This document shows positions 44,233 through 52,741 of a stretch of 64,000 bases of DNA, piece after piece. The stretch spans positions 124,001 to 188,000 of the forward strand of contig DATMON010000018.1 in assembly GCA_035568175.1 (NCBI GenBank), written 5' to 3'. This DNA comes from AV40 sp035568175. Its GTDB lineage: Bacteria > Verrucomicrobiota > Verrucomicrobiia > Chthoniobacterales > UBA10450. A program made the position numbers and the translations under genes. The number at the start of each line of letters is the position of its first letter. Positions within the stretch are counted from its first letter, which is position 1. Below the pieces are notes generated by a model. The model was given only the letters and a program-made list of their open reading frames with translations, ran no database searches and was not told the DNA's origin.

Positions 44233-45483
44233 TCAATCTTTTCGGCGGAAGCGGACAGCGAACGCGCCGTCGAAATTGTCCTGAAAAGGAATGGAACGCT
44301 TTTCTTCCTGCAGCCGTAAGATTGGCAACATTCGGAGCAGTTGCTGAACGACCTCCTCATTTTCCTCTCGTTCGAGGCTGCACGTGCTGTAAACGAGAAT
44401 TCCGCCGGGCTTCAATAATGGAAATATCGCGCGCAGAATGTCAATTTGTCGCGTTGGCATCCGGTTAAAGTCGGCGGGTTTCAAGCGCCAGCGCACATCG
44501 ACGCGGCGTCGCATCACGCCAGTGTTGGTGCAGGGAGCATCAATCAAGATTCGATCGAATGGTGTTTCCGAGAGGATTTCCGGTGGAACTACGGATTTCG
44601 CCCAGTCATGGCAAACGATTTTGGCAATTCGAACACCGAGTTGCGTGAGATTTTGGTCGAGGAGATTTAAACGGGAGGGTTCGCGATCACATCCAACGAT
44701 CAAGCCTTGGTTTTCCATCAATTCGGCGATATACGCAGTTTTCCCTCCGGGAGCCGCGCAGGCGTCGAGAATTTTTTCGCCTGGTTTCGGCTCCAACAAT
44801 TCACATGCGATCGTTGTGCTTGGGTCCTGAACGTAGCAATCGCCCTGGTCAAGGGCAGCCGCCGGTGAAGCGAGTTCAACAAAGTTCGAAACGTTGGGCA
44901 GCGTTCGTGCGTTGCGATGGCGCTCGTGGAAAGTTCGTCGATCTATTTTTAGCCGATTAATTCTGGCGTAAATTGGCGGAGGCTGATTGTTCCATGCGCA
45001 CAAAGCTTCGGTCGCATTGGCTCCGAATCGTTTTTCCCAACGTTCAATCAGAAACTCAGGGTGTGAAAATCGAACATCGCGTGCCTGGGAATTCGCTTTT
45101 TCTTGCAACTCTTGCCGGCCGCGCGCTGCGGAGCGCAACAGCGCATTGACGATGGGGCGCTGGCCTCTCGGAGCAATCTCGACCGTTTCGTAAACGGCAG
45201 CGTGTTCCGGCGTCTTGGCGATGAATATTTGATAAAGGCCCAGACGCAAGAGATCGCGAAGATCGACATCTACGTGTCCCCGTCGGAGCGATCCGATCCA
45301 AAAGTCGAGCAGGGTAAGATTTCGCAGAACGCCGTAGAAAAGTTCGACTACGAATGCGCGATCGGGCGGTTGAAGCGCGGTTTCGGAGAGAGCGCCCGAA
45401 ATGACTGCGTCAGCGAACTGCTTTTTTCTCCGCCATGTTCTCAGCGCGGCGAGAGCGACTCGGCGAGCAGAGGTCTGCGCCAC
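44233..45483 (-). CDS. rsmB: 16S rRNA (cytosine-967-C5)-methyltransferase
   Basis: This 416-residue RNA methyltransferase has an N-terminal NusB-like helical domain (about 1-135) and a C-terminal NOL1/NOP2/Sun domain. SAM site: ILDACAAPGGKTAYIAEL. Catalytic cysteines appear in ILIDAPCTNTGVMRR and LVYSTCSLEREENEEVV. It starts GTG only 7 bases after ugd and is probably translated from the same message. The signal word at 45259-45270 overlaps DVDL in the NusB-like domain. Confidence 0.93.
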   Translation of the reverse strand: MAQTSARRVALAALRTWRRKKQFADAVISGALSETALQPPDRAFVVELFYGVLRNLTLLDFWIGSLRRGHVDVDLRDLLRLGLYQIFIAKTPEHAAVYETVEIAPRGQRPIVNALLRSAARGRQELQEKANSQARDVRFSHPEFLIERWEKRFGANATEALCAWNNQPPPIYARINRLKIDRRTFHERHRNARTLPNVSNFVELASPAAALDQGDCYVQDPSTTIACELLEPKPGEKILDACAAPGGKTAYIAELMENQGLIVGCDREPSRLNLLDQNLTQLGVRIAKIVCHDWAKSVVPPEILSETPFDRILIDAPCTNTGVMRRRVDVRWRLKPADFNRMPTRQIDILRAIFPLLKPGGILVYSTCSLEREENEEVVQQLLRMLPILRLQEEKRSIPFQDNFDGAFAVRFRRKD

Positions 45484-45490
45484 GAGAATT

Positions 45491-46804
45491 TCAGCGCGGA
45501 AGGACGCTGGCGCGGCCGATGGAATGATAATGGAAGCCGAGCTCGCCCATTGTTTCGGGATTCAACAGGTTTCTCCCGTCGAATATGATCGGCGTTGTCA
45601 TCCGTTTCTTGACCGCGGCAAGGTCGACATTGGCAAACTCAACCCATTCAGTGGCAATGACGAGTGCTTCGGCGCCCTCGACGGCTTCCAATGCAGATGC
45701 CGCGAATTTCGCGTCGGCGACGGCCTTGAGCTCGCGCGCTTTCTCCATTCCTTTCGGATCGTAAACACTCACGTACGCACCTTCGCGCAGCATGGCGTCC
45801 ACCAATTCGATTGCGACGGACGAGCGAACGTCATCGGTGTCTGGCTTAAACGTCAAACCCCAGACCGCGATTTTCTTTTCGCGCAAAACCCAAAGGGTAT
45901 CGCGGATAAGCTTGAGAAAGCGCTCCTTTTGCCCCGCGTTAATTCTCTGCACTTCTTTCAAAAGAGTAAACGGAACACCGAGCTGCTCGCTGATTTGAAT
46001 GAAAGCCGCGACATCTTTAGGAAAACAAGAACCGCCGTATCCGATGCCGGCGTTGAGAAATTGACGGCCGATGCGGCGGTCCATTCCAATTCCGTCCGCG
46101 ACTTTCTCCACGTCTGCCCCGCTAGCTTCGCAGATCGCGGATATGGCGTTGATGTAGGAAATCTTCAGAGCGAGGAACGAATTGGCGGCGTGCTTGATCA
46201 GCTCTGCGCTGTTAATCCCGGTGACCAGCACCGGCGCCATGAAAGGTTCGTAAACCTTTTTCATCAGATCGACGGCATGCTGACTCTGGGCACCAATAAC
46301 AATACGATCTGGATGCATCAAATCGTGAATGGCGCAGCCTTCGCGCAAAAATTCGGGATTACTGACAACGTCGAACTTTGCACCGTGCCGATTGTAGCGC
46401 TTGATCGTTTCCGCGACGCGCTCGCCCGTTTTCACCGGGACTGTGCTCTTATCGACGATGACCCGATAATCAGTGAGAACATCAGCGATTTCGCGAGAAA
46501 CTTTTTCGATAAAGCTAAGATCGACATCTCCATTTGGCTGTGGCGGCGTTGGCACCGCGATGAAGATGATTTGTGACTTATCTACGCCTGCACGAATGCT
46601 GCTGCTGAAGTGCAATCGATGAGCGGAAACATTGCGATGAACGATTTCTTCCAAGCCGGGCTCGTAGATTGGAATGCGTCCGGACTGGAGGGTTTTTATT
46701 TTGGCCTCATCGTTGTCGACGCAAATAACGTTGTGACCGACGTCGGCAAAACACGCGCCGGTGACAAGTCCTACGTAACCCGAGCCGATAATTGAAATAT
46801 CCAT
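45491..46804 (-). CDS. ugd: UDP-glucose 6-dehydrogenase
   Basis: This 437-residue enzyme oxidises UDP-glucose to UDP-glucuronate for polysaccharide synthesis. The NAD-binding start is MDISIIGSGYVGLVTGACFA. DKSTVPVKTGE, NPEFLREG, the substrate loop LKHAANSFLALKISYINA (with the preceding Glu) and the catalytic Cys in GGSCFPKD are visible. The UDP-binding domain contains GLTFKPDTDDVRSS. It starts ATG about 90 bases downstream of lptD. The signal word at 46517-46528 falls on GDVDL. Confidence 0.95.
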   Translation of the reverse strand: MDISIIGSGYVGLVTGACFADVGHNVICVDNDEAKIKTLQSGRIPIYEPGLEEIVHRNVSAHRLHFSSSIRAGVDKSQIIFIAVPTPPQPNGDVDLSFIEKVSREIADVLTDYRVIVDKSTVPVKTGERVAETIKRYNRHGAKFDVVSNPEFLREGCAIHDLMHPDRIVIGAQSQHAVDLMKKVYEPFMAPVLVTGINSAELIKHAANSFLALKISYINAISAICEASGADVEKVADGIGMDRRIGRQFLNAGIGYGGSCFPKDVAAFIQISEQLGVPFTLLKEVQRINAGQKERFLKLIRDTLWVLREKKIAVWGLTFKPDTDDVRSSVAIELVDAMLREGAYVSVYDPKGMEKARELKAVADAKFAASALEAVEGAEALVIATEWVEFANVDLAAVKKRMTTPIIFDGRNLLNPETMGELGFHYHSIGRASVLPR

Positions 46805-46893
46805 TTTGGAGAAAAACGACGCAGCGACCTAGTCGCGGCGAGACAACCACCGGCTAGAGCACAAAGAATGCAAGCTGTTTCGGAAATTCTTGA

Positions 46894-49137
46894 TCATTGA
46901 CCAGAACTTCCTGGATCGAAGTTAAGATCGAACCCCAATTTCGGAAAAGCTTTCAGTGTGAAGGTGAGGAGAACGCCGTACTCTTTCTTATTGCCGGTAT
47001 TGTCCCGCACGACGCCGCCAATAGAAGCCACCCAGTTCGTCAAATCGCGGTAGATGGCGAAGCGCTGTTCCTCGAAAATACCTGTGGTCCCTTCGTATTG
47101 CTCTTGAAATCCAAAACCCCAGTTGTCGCTGATTCGGTAGTATCCGCCGGCCACAAAAAGGCTGCTGTGTTCGAAGAACGGATTGTCATTGAGGTAGCGA
47201 TGGCTGGCGGTGAGCTGAAGGTTTGCCATCGGTTGCACCGAAATCGTTGTGTTGACTTCGGTAAAACCCGAATTGAATACGGGGATCTGCGAATCGATTG
47301 AAAGCGATGCCCACGGTACCGGGGTAAAGCGCAACCTGTTAAAGAAGTTCGAGTAGAACCGGCGGTCGTAGGGGTCGTTGAAGTTCACATCAAAAAATGT
47401 GTCCAGCTCCAGCCAGGTCACAGTCGAATCGTCGCGCCGAGTTTCCAAACGATTCCGAATTCCATTGCGCCAGATGGTCCAACTGGCGATTGAATCGACG
47501 CTGGTAAACTGGGGAAAATCGATCGGGGGCAACTGGGTCGATGGTTCGAATCGGTCGAACTCCAACACCGACGCCGGATTGATCCCATTCTCATGGACGT
47601 ATGAGAAGTTGGTGTAGGGCTGGATTACGTGAAGCAATCCATCCAATCCCAGAGTCCGGTTTGCCACGTCTTCCCACGAGCGAGATAGCTTAAAAGAGGC
47701 CTCGACTCCTGCGTCGACTACAGTCCGAACGCCGCTGCCAGCATTCACGACCGGATTTGTCGGAGTAGGGTCCTGAGGGATAAAGTTGGGAACCAATGGG
47801 TCGTCGATGTTAGGGAACAGTGTGTTCCCGAGGTCGCGAGTTTTGTCGTAATAGGTCGCTCGAAAGCCCGCTCGCGGCACAATCGAAAGCCAGCCGAAAT
47901 AAGTATTCGGATAGAGCAGCTGATGAAACGTATCGAGCCGAGTAGTTCCGTAATCTTCAAAACCAGAACCGTCTGCGAAGCTTCTGTGTAGGTCGGCGAA
48001 ACCGGTCTCGCCCTCGTAAAAAATTGGGCCGCCAAATAACGCATGGCGTTTGATGTCCATCACGACTTCCGGTAAACGCTCGGTTTGTTCGAAGAAATCA
48101 TTCGCCTGGAAACGAGCGATCGCCGTGATCGTGTAGAATGGGTCTGTCTTGGTCAGGGCAACCACGTTGTCCGGGACCGGGTTGACTCGGAATTCGCTCT
48201 GGTAGAAGTCCTGCATCACAAACGGATCGCTCAACTTCGTGACATCGACGATACCGTAAATGTTGGACGCAAACTGGGTGCGATCTTCCAAGCCCAGACG
48301 ATATCGGTCGGTCGGAACGTCGCCACGCTTGAGAGCGGTGGGATTTATGTTCGGGTTTAGGTCGTTGATGTAATAAGTCTTTAATTTAAGATTGCTTGAG
48401 TTGTCTTTGCCGTAGTCCACGTCCGATTCGAAACCGATCGCGACGCCGCGCCGTCCTCGATAGTCGAGCCTGAGGCGGCCTTTAATGTCATCCCTGATTG
48501 GGAAGGTGACTTGAGTGAGGAGAGACGGCCCCCAGGAACTTAGGTCGGCCGGCGAAATCGAAAAGCTGAACGCGTCCGTCAACGATTGGTACATGTACGG
48601 CCACCAGAAGACGGGGATTTTCCCGATGTACATAGTAACGTTTTGAAAAACGACATGGTCGTTTTCATAAACGCGGACAGTCCTGGCCCGAAGGTGAAAA
48701 TCCGGGCGAGGGGAATCATCGGTGGTGAAAGTAGAATCTTCCACGCGATAGACATTCGACGAAGTTTGGGTCACGTTTTCGCCGCTGAGGAAGTAAGGAT
48801 GATAATCTGTCCGCACATTGCTCGTGCGAATTTGTTTGGTGTCGATGTTGTAAACGCCGTGTTCGGCGACGTAAATGCTGACGTCCCGGTAGATGCGGAC
48901 GTGGCCATCCACTGAGACTTCGTGCGTGCGAGAGTTGTACTTAGCGAAGTCTCCGTAAATGTCTGTGTCGCCAATGTGAATCGCGACATTATCTCGCGCC
49001 GTGGCCACGCCGTTCTCGTAAGTCGTTTCTCCAGAGGAAGTAATCTCTACCGGCTCGTGGTCGGAAGTATTGTTTGCTGCGCCCGCCACACCGGCCGCCA
49101 AAACCATAAAAAAAATCCCCCGGACCAGCATTCGCAT
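46894..49137 (-). CDS. lptD: LPS-assembly outer membrane protein LptD
   Basis: This 747-residue protein inserts lipopolysaccharide into the outer leaflet. A signal peptide (about 1-20) is followed by an OstA/LptA-like beta-jellyroll (about 35-130: ARDNVAIHIGDTDIYGDFAKY). The LptD barrel contains VFQNVTMYIGKIPVFWWPY and ends in the strand LGFDLNFDPGSSGQ. The frame is open to a TTG at 49176; I chose the ATG at 49137 because it begins the hydrophobic signal sequence. It is shorter than E. coli LptD (784) and lacks an evident C-terminal Cys pair. LptE is not adjacent. Confidence 0.88.
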   Translation of the reverse strand: MRMLVRGIFFMVLAAGVAGAANNTSDHEPVEITSSGETTYENGVATARDNVAIHIGDTDIYGDFAKYNSRTHEVSVDGHVRIYRDVSIYVAEHGVYNIDTKQIRTSNVRTDYHPYFLSGENVTQTSSNVYRVEDSTFTTDDSPRPDFHLRARTVRVYENDHVVFQNVTMYIGKIPVFWWPYMYQSLTDAFSFSISPADLSSWGPSLLTQVTFPIRDDIKGRLRLDYRGRRGVAIGFESDVDYGKDNSSNLKLKTYYINDLNPNINPTALKRGDVPTDRYRLGLEDRTQFASNIYGIVDVTKLSDPFVMQDFYQSEFRVNPVPDNVVALTKTDPFYTITAIARFQANDFFEQTERLPEVVMDIKRHALFGGPIFYEGETGFADLHRSFADGSGFEDYGTTRLDTFHQLLYPNTYFGWLSIVPRAGFRATYYDKTRDLGNTLFPNIDDPLVPNFIPQDPTPTNPVVNAGSGVRTVVDAGVEASFKLSRSWEDVANRTLGLDGLLHVIQPYTNFSYVHENGINPASVLEFDRFEPSTQLPPIDFPQFTSVDSIASWTIWRNGIRNRLETRRDDSTVTWLELDTFFDVNFNDPYDRRFYSNFFNRLRFTPVPWASLSIDSQIPVFNSGFTEVNTTISVQPMANLQLTASHRYLNDNPFFEHSSLFVAGGYYRISDNWGFGFQEQYEGTTGIFEEQRFAIYRDLTNWVASIGGVVRDNTGNKKEYGVLLTFTLKAFPKLGFDLNFDPGSSGQ

Positions 49138-49204
49138 GGCGGACGCCGAAGGTACCGTAGGCGGCCCCGGTTGCAAAGGTAAAAGCAGGCCGGACGCGGC
49201 CTGC

Positions 49205-50323
49205 TTAGATGGACAATCGCAGTCCGGTCACCTGTTGGTTCAGCCCGCAGCTTAAAACAATCACTTGGTTAAATGATAACTCGCCCGGCGTTGAAAAACG
49301 GAGGCCCGCCTCTGGGTCGGAATGCAACAGTGGCGGGAGGCGTCTCGTTCGCAATGCCTGCACGCCAGTGATTATCTGCCAAAGCGCGCTCGCACCGACA
49401 CTTTCGCCGAGGGCCGGCTTGGCGCTATAAACTAACGCCCTGGGTAATTCTCGTTCTATCGCGTTTCGTTCGGCGAGATCGACAAAGGTTCCATTGGCGC
49501 TCGCGACGATGCACGCATGTTCATGGGCAAGATCGTGCAAAATTCGGCGCAGGATTGCATTTGCGTCACGACGCCGGGAAAAATTTCCTCCTAGATCAAT
49601 CGCGTTGATTTCCACCGCACCCTGACGAGCCAGTAACACGGCGCCGGCTCCCTCGCTCAAAATCATGCCACGAGGTGGCTGGTGGAACAGTTCAATCGGC
49701 GGTTCGCTTTTGAGAAGCCGCCATTTGTGATAAGCGTCGCAAAGCAACCAGTCCGCTTCCTCCGCCGCCACTACCAGACAAAAATCGAGCGCTTCATTAT
49801 CGAGTAGATCACTTGCCATCTTGATTGCCAGGACGCCGACGGCGCCGTCTCCGACAAGCGTGTAACTCGTGCCCGTAATCCCGAGGATCGCGGCAAGATG
49901 ACTGGCCGGTGCATTAAAGACTGTTTCCGGGAAAAGCAGGGGACTCGCCGATTGCGCACCGGACTCGACTACATGGTGATAAAAGCGTTTTGTATAAGCG
50001 ACGCCGCCATTCGAGGCGGCAAACACCAGCGCCATTCGTTCCGGGTCGATCTTTCCGATTGTCGATTTTGCACCGGCCAGTGCATCGATCCCTGCCGCCG
50101 CTGCAAAACGCGAGATCGCGCTCGCACGACGAAGACGAGGATGCGGCGGCAAATCTTTCAACCCATCGGCAGGGACGCGGAGAGCGGAGTACATTTTGTC
50201 CGAAACGGGATCGGAGATCGGTTGCACGAGGGCTTCGTCGCCACGAAGCAAGCGGTCCCAAACTTCATCGATGCCGCGGCCAAGCGGCGTGACCCAGCCC
50301 GTGCCTGCAATTCGCAGGCTCAT
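49205..50323 (-). CDS. Ketosynthase-fold protein without catalytic triad (CLF-like)
   Basis: This 372-residue thiolase-fold protein resembles beta-ketoacyl-ACP synthases but has lost the catalytic residues. Where KAS II has the Cys nucleophile motif it reads YTLVGDGAVGVLAI. The first His motif is ASANGTFVDLAE rather than HGT. The second is KPALGESVGAS rather than GH. Such non-catalytic KS-beta subunits (chain length factors) pair with an active KS-alpha. The active partner gene lies directly upstream with a 4-base ATGA overlap, supporting a heterodimer. No ACP, ketoreductase or dehydratase gene is next to it, so the product class is open. Confidence 0.82.
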   Translation of the reverse strand: MSLRIAGTGWVTPLGRGIDEVWDRLLRGDEALVQPISDPVSDKMYSALRVPADGLKDLPPHPRLRRASAISRFAAAAGIDALAGAKSTIGKIDPERMALVFAASNGGVAYTKRFYHHVVESGAQSASPLLFPETVFNAPASHLAAILGITGTSYTLVGDGAVGVLAIKMASDLLDNEALDFCLVVAAEEADWLLCDAYHKWRLLKSEPPIELFHQPPRGMILSEGAGAVLLARQGAVEINAIDLGGNFSRRRDANAILRRILHDLAHEHACIVASANGTFVDLAERNAIERELPRALVYSAKPALGESVGASALWQIITGVQALRTRRLPPLLHSDPEAGLRFSTPGELSFNQVIVLSCGLNQQVTGLRLSI

Positions 50324-51546
50324 GCTGCGAGTTTCTGGATCAGAATAGAAGCGTTCGTGCCGCCGAACCCAAACGAATTTGAAAGCGCAATATCGATCTT
50401 CGCTTCGCGTGATTCGTTTGGCACTATGTTTAGATCAAGATCCTGGTCGGGATTGCGGAAGTTAATGTTCGGCGGCAGGAACTGCGCTTGCAACGCCAGC
50501 AAACAGACGGCGGCCTCAATTGCGCCGGCCGCGCCTAACGAGTGGCCCATCATGCTTTTGGTTGAGCTCATCGGAACGCCTCCGAATAATTCCGCAATCG
50601 CTTTTCCTTCCGCGGCATCGTTGAATGTGGTCGCCGTTCCGTGGGCGTTGATGTAATCGATTTCATCAGCCGAACAGCCTGCGTTTTGTAATGCCCGCTC
50701 CATCGCGCGCCGCGGTCCGCTCCCGGAAGGATCCGGCTGGGTCAAATGATGATTGTCAGTGGAAATGCCGTAGCCAATAATTTCGCCCAGCACTCGCGCG
50801 TCCCGTGCACGCGCGCTTTCCAAATTTTCGAGCGCAAAAAATGCCGCACCTTCACCAAGGACCATACCGGAGCGGTCGCGATCGAACGGCCGACATTTTT
50901 CCGGGGTTGCTGCTTGCAAAGAATCGAATCCGATAAAGACCAGTTCGGAAAGAGCGTCGTATCCGCCCGTCAACACGCGCTGATATTTTCCTGACCTCAC
51001 GCATTCAAACGCATGCCCGATCGCATTTGTTCCAGAAGCGCAGGCATTGGCGATGATTTGGCATGCCGCCGAAATTCCAAATGCATCTTGCGCATCGATC
51101 ACAGGTTTTTGCGGTGGATAATTCGCAATCCATCCTGGCGAGTGTCGCAAGCCCCGATGCCGATGTAAGGCGCGGTAATAGTCCTCCCCAAATGACATTC
51201 CGCCGCTCGTTGTGCCGATAACGCTCACTTCCGGCTTGAATTCAGGATCTTGCCCAAACAATTCCTCGAAGACGGCCATTATCATGCGGGTCGCTCGATG
51301 CAGCCGTTCGGTTTTTCGGCCATTTCGCTGCTTGCTGAGGAGGCTGTCGTCTGAGATTTGACCAGCCGTCTTACATCGACATTTCTCGACATCGAACCGG
51401 GTAACTGGCGATACGCAGTCCTTGTTGGCCCTGAGCGACGCCAGGGTCTCATTCAGGCCAAAGCCGAGAGGGCTAATTGCCCCGGCCGCGACCACGGCCA
51501 CCCGGGTAGAAGCTGTTTTTACGCCTAAATCGTTGAATCTCGCCAT
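50320..51546 (-). CDS. Beta-ketoacyl-ACP synthase II-like (KS-alpha)
   Basis: This 408-residue condensing enzyme has an intact triad: Cys in IIANACASGTNAIG, His in INAHGTATTFND and His in KSMMGHSLGAAGAIEA. The ending LSNSFGFGGTNASILI is also family-typical. It is FabF-like, but the pairing with a non-catalytic partner suggests a type II polyketide or specialised fatty-acid system rather than housekeeping FabF. The start ATG at 51546 is chosen over a TTG at 51585. It heads the minus-strand run that continues through lptD, ugd and rsmB, hinting at an envelope lipid role. Confidence 0.88.
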   Translation of the reverse strand: MARFNDLGVKTASTRVAVVAAGAISPLGFGLNETLASLRANKDCVSPVTRFDVEKCRCKTAGQISDDSLLSKQRNGRKTERLHRATRMIMAVFEELFGQDPEFKPEVSVIGTTSGGMSFGEDYYRALHRHRGLRHSPGWIANYPPQKPVIDAQDAFGISAACQIIANACASGTNAIGHAFECVRSGKYQRVLTGGYDALSELVFIGFDSLQAATPEKCRPFDRDRSGMVLGEGAAFFALENLESARARDARVLGEIIGYGISTDNHHLTQPDPSGSGPRRAMERALQNAGCSADEIDYINAHGTATTFNDAAEGKAIAELFGGVPMSSTKSMMGHSLGAAGAIEAAVCLLALQAQFLPPNINFRNPDQDLDLNIVPNESREAKIDIALSNSFGFGGTNASILIQKLAA

Positions 51547-51729
51547 CTCGGTGTCATTTGGCCCTCGATTTTGGTTGCTTTCCAAACCGAAGCACCTTAC
51601 ACAATGTGCCCGAAAGGAGAAAACAGCAGCTCGGAAATCCGCCGATTGTCATCTGAAAGTCACTCAGCGGCGATTTGAAATTTGATAAGCGGGAACAGTG
51701 TCCTGGCGGCGTTTTCCAGATTAGACTCA

Positions 51730-52068
51730 ATGGCAACTAAATTATACGTGGGAAATCTCCCATTTAACACCACCGAAAACGAACTACAGGAGCTTTTTTC
51801 GCAAGCTGGCGCGGTGCAGGAAGTCATGCTCATGCAGGACAAATTTACCGGCAAATCCCGCGGCTTTGCTTTTGTAACCATGGGCTCCGACCAAGACGCG
51901 CAGAAGGCAATCGCGGAAATAAACGGGAAGACTCTCGAAGGACGAGCACTCACCGTTAATGAAGCGCGTCCGCGCGAACCGCGGCCCCCCGGCGGCGGAG
52001 GAGGCGGTGGCGGTGGCTATGGCGGCGATCGACGCCGCGATGGCGGCGGACAACGCCGTGGCCGTTAA
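51730..52068 (+). CDS. RRM-type RNA-binding protein
   Basis: This 112-residue protein is a single RNA-recognition motif plus a Gly/Arg-rich tail. RNP2 is LYVGNLPF and RNP1 is KSRGFAFVTM. The tail (about 85-112) is Gly-rich then RRDGGGQRRGR. It resembles bacterial and cyanobacterial Rbp proteins, which bind RNA and are often cold-induced. The start ATG at 51730 is chosen; the frame extends to 51682 but adds no domain. A perfect-stem terminator follows at 52097. The GGN codon run at 51988-52024 encodes polyglycine. Confidence 0.92.
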   Translation: MATKLYVGNLPFNTTENELQELFSQAGAVQEVMLMQDKFTGKSRGFAFVTMGSDQDAQKAIAEINGKTLEGRALTVNEARPREPRPPGGGGGGGGGYGGDRRRDGGGQRRGR

Positions 52069-52096
52069 TCGGCTTCGATTAGTTAATTATTTTCCT

Positions 52097-52126
52097 AAAA
52101 GCGGTCGCCGCGGCGACCGCTTTTTT
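52097..52126 (+). terminator. Rho-independent terminator after the RRM gene
   Basis: The palindrome AAAAGCGGTCGCCG / CGGCGACCGCTTTT ends in a run of T. The paired arms flank the RRM gene's 3' region 29 bases after its stop. Confidence 0.88.
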
Positions 52127-52200
52127 GTTTCGTCACAGCTGTGTCTGGCCTGAGGAGCGAACTACATAAAACAATCACGCTCTAAAGAAGGAGTCCGAAT

Positions 52201-52584
52201 ATGTCCGACGACCAAAACGCCCAAGAAAACATCGACATTCCGCCAATACCAAAGGAAACAGCCGGAGCCGTGGCTGGGGCTGCGCTTGGCAGCATGATGG
52301 GTCCGGCCGGCGCCATTGTCGGAGGAATTGCCGGCGCGATCGCAGGAAAAGCAGCGAGCGAGCGTCGCCTCGCTCCGGCTGCGAAGAAAGCAGTCGCGCG
52401 CGTAGTGAAATCTGCACCAGCGCGACGGCTGAAGAAAAAGACCGTCCGGGTGAAGGCCGCCAAGAAAAAACCTGCGCGAAAAGCAACAAAATCGCGCAAG
52501 CGTTCGGCCGCCAAGAGAACGAAAGCCAAACCGCGCCGAAGATCGACATCGTCGCGTGGCAAAGCGAGAAGACGCCGCCGTTAA
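52201..52584 (+). CDS. Glycine-zipper plus histone-H1-like basic protein
   Basis: This 127-residue protein has two contrasting parts. Residues about 18-52 form a glycine-zipper membrane or self-association segment (GAVAGAALGSMMGPAGAIVG). From about 58 to the end it is Lys/Arg/Ala-rich, like the C-terminal tail of histone H1 (KKTVRVKAAKKKPARKATK), and ends in a run of Arg. A good Shine-Dalgarno (GAAGGAG) precedes the ATG. It may bind DNA or RNA; the hydrophobic half is unusual for that. A signal-word copy at 52539-52550 encodes RRSTS close to the stop. It follows the RRM gene but is separated from it by a terminator. Confidence 0.72.
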   Translation: MSDDQNAQENIDIPPIPKETAGAVAGAALGSMMGPAGAIVGGIAGAIAGKAASERRLAPAAKKAVARVVKSAPARRLKKKTVRVKAAKKKPARKATKSRKRSAAKRTKAKPRRRSTSSRGKARRRRR

Positions 52585-52600
52585 AGAGACGCAAAGAAAA

Positions 52601-52684
52601 TGGGCAGGGCTGGATTCGAACCAGCGAAGGCGTAAAGCCAGCAGATTTACAGTCTGCCCCGTTTGGCCACTTCGGTACCTACCC
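52601..52684 (-). tRNA. tRNA-Tyr (GTA)
   Basis: On the minus strand the sequence folds as a class II tRNA. The acceptor stem GGGTAGG pairs with CCTGCCC (one G-U) with discriminator A. The anticodon arm GCAGACTGTAAATCTGC carries the anticodon GTA. There is a long variable arm and a T-arm CTGGTTCGAATCCAG. The 3' CCA is not encoded. It lies 16 bases after the stop of the histone-like gene. Confidence 0.95.
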
Positions 52685-52741
52685 CTCGCGCGTTTTGATA
52701 TAACTCACGCCCTGCCGCTGGCAAGTATTGCGGATAAGGGT

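Noticed and set aside
45401..46576. 391-residue plus-strand frame across rsmB and ugd
   Set aside because: Both minus-strand genes are secure by motif; the plus frame has no recognisable domain.
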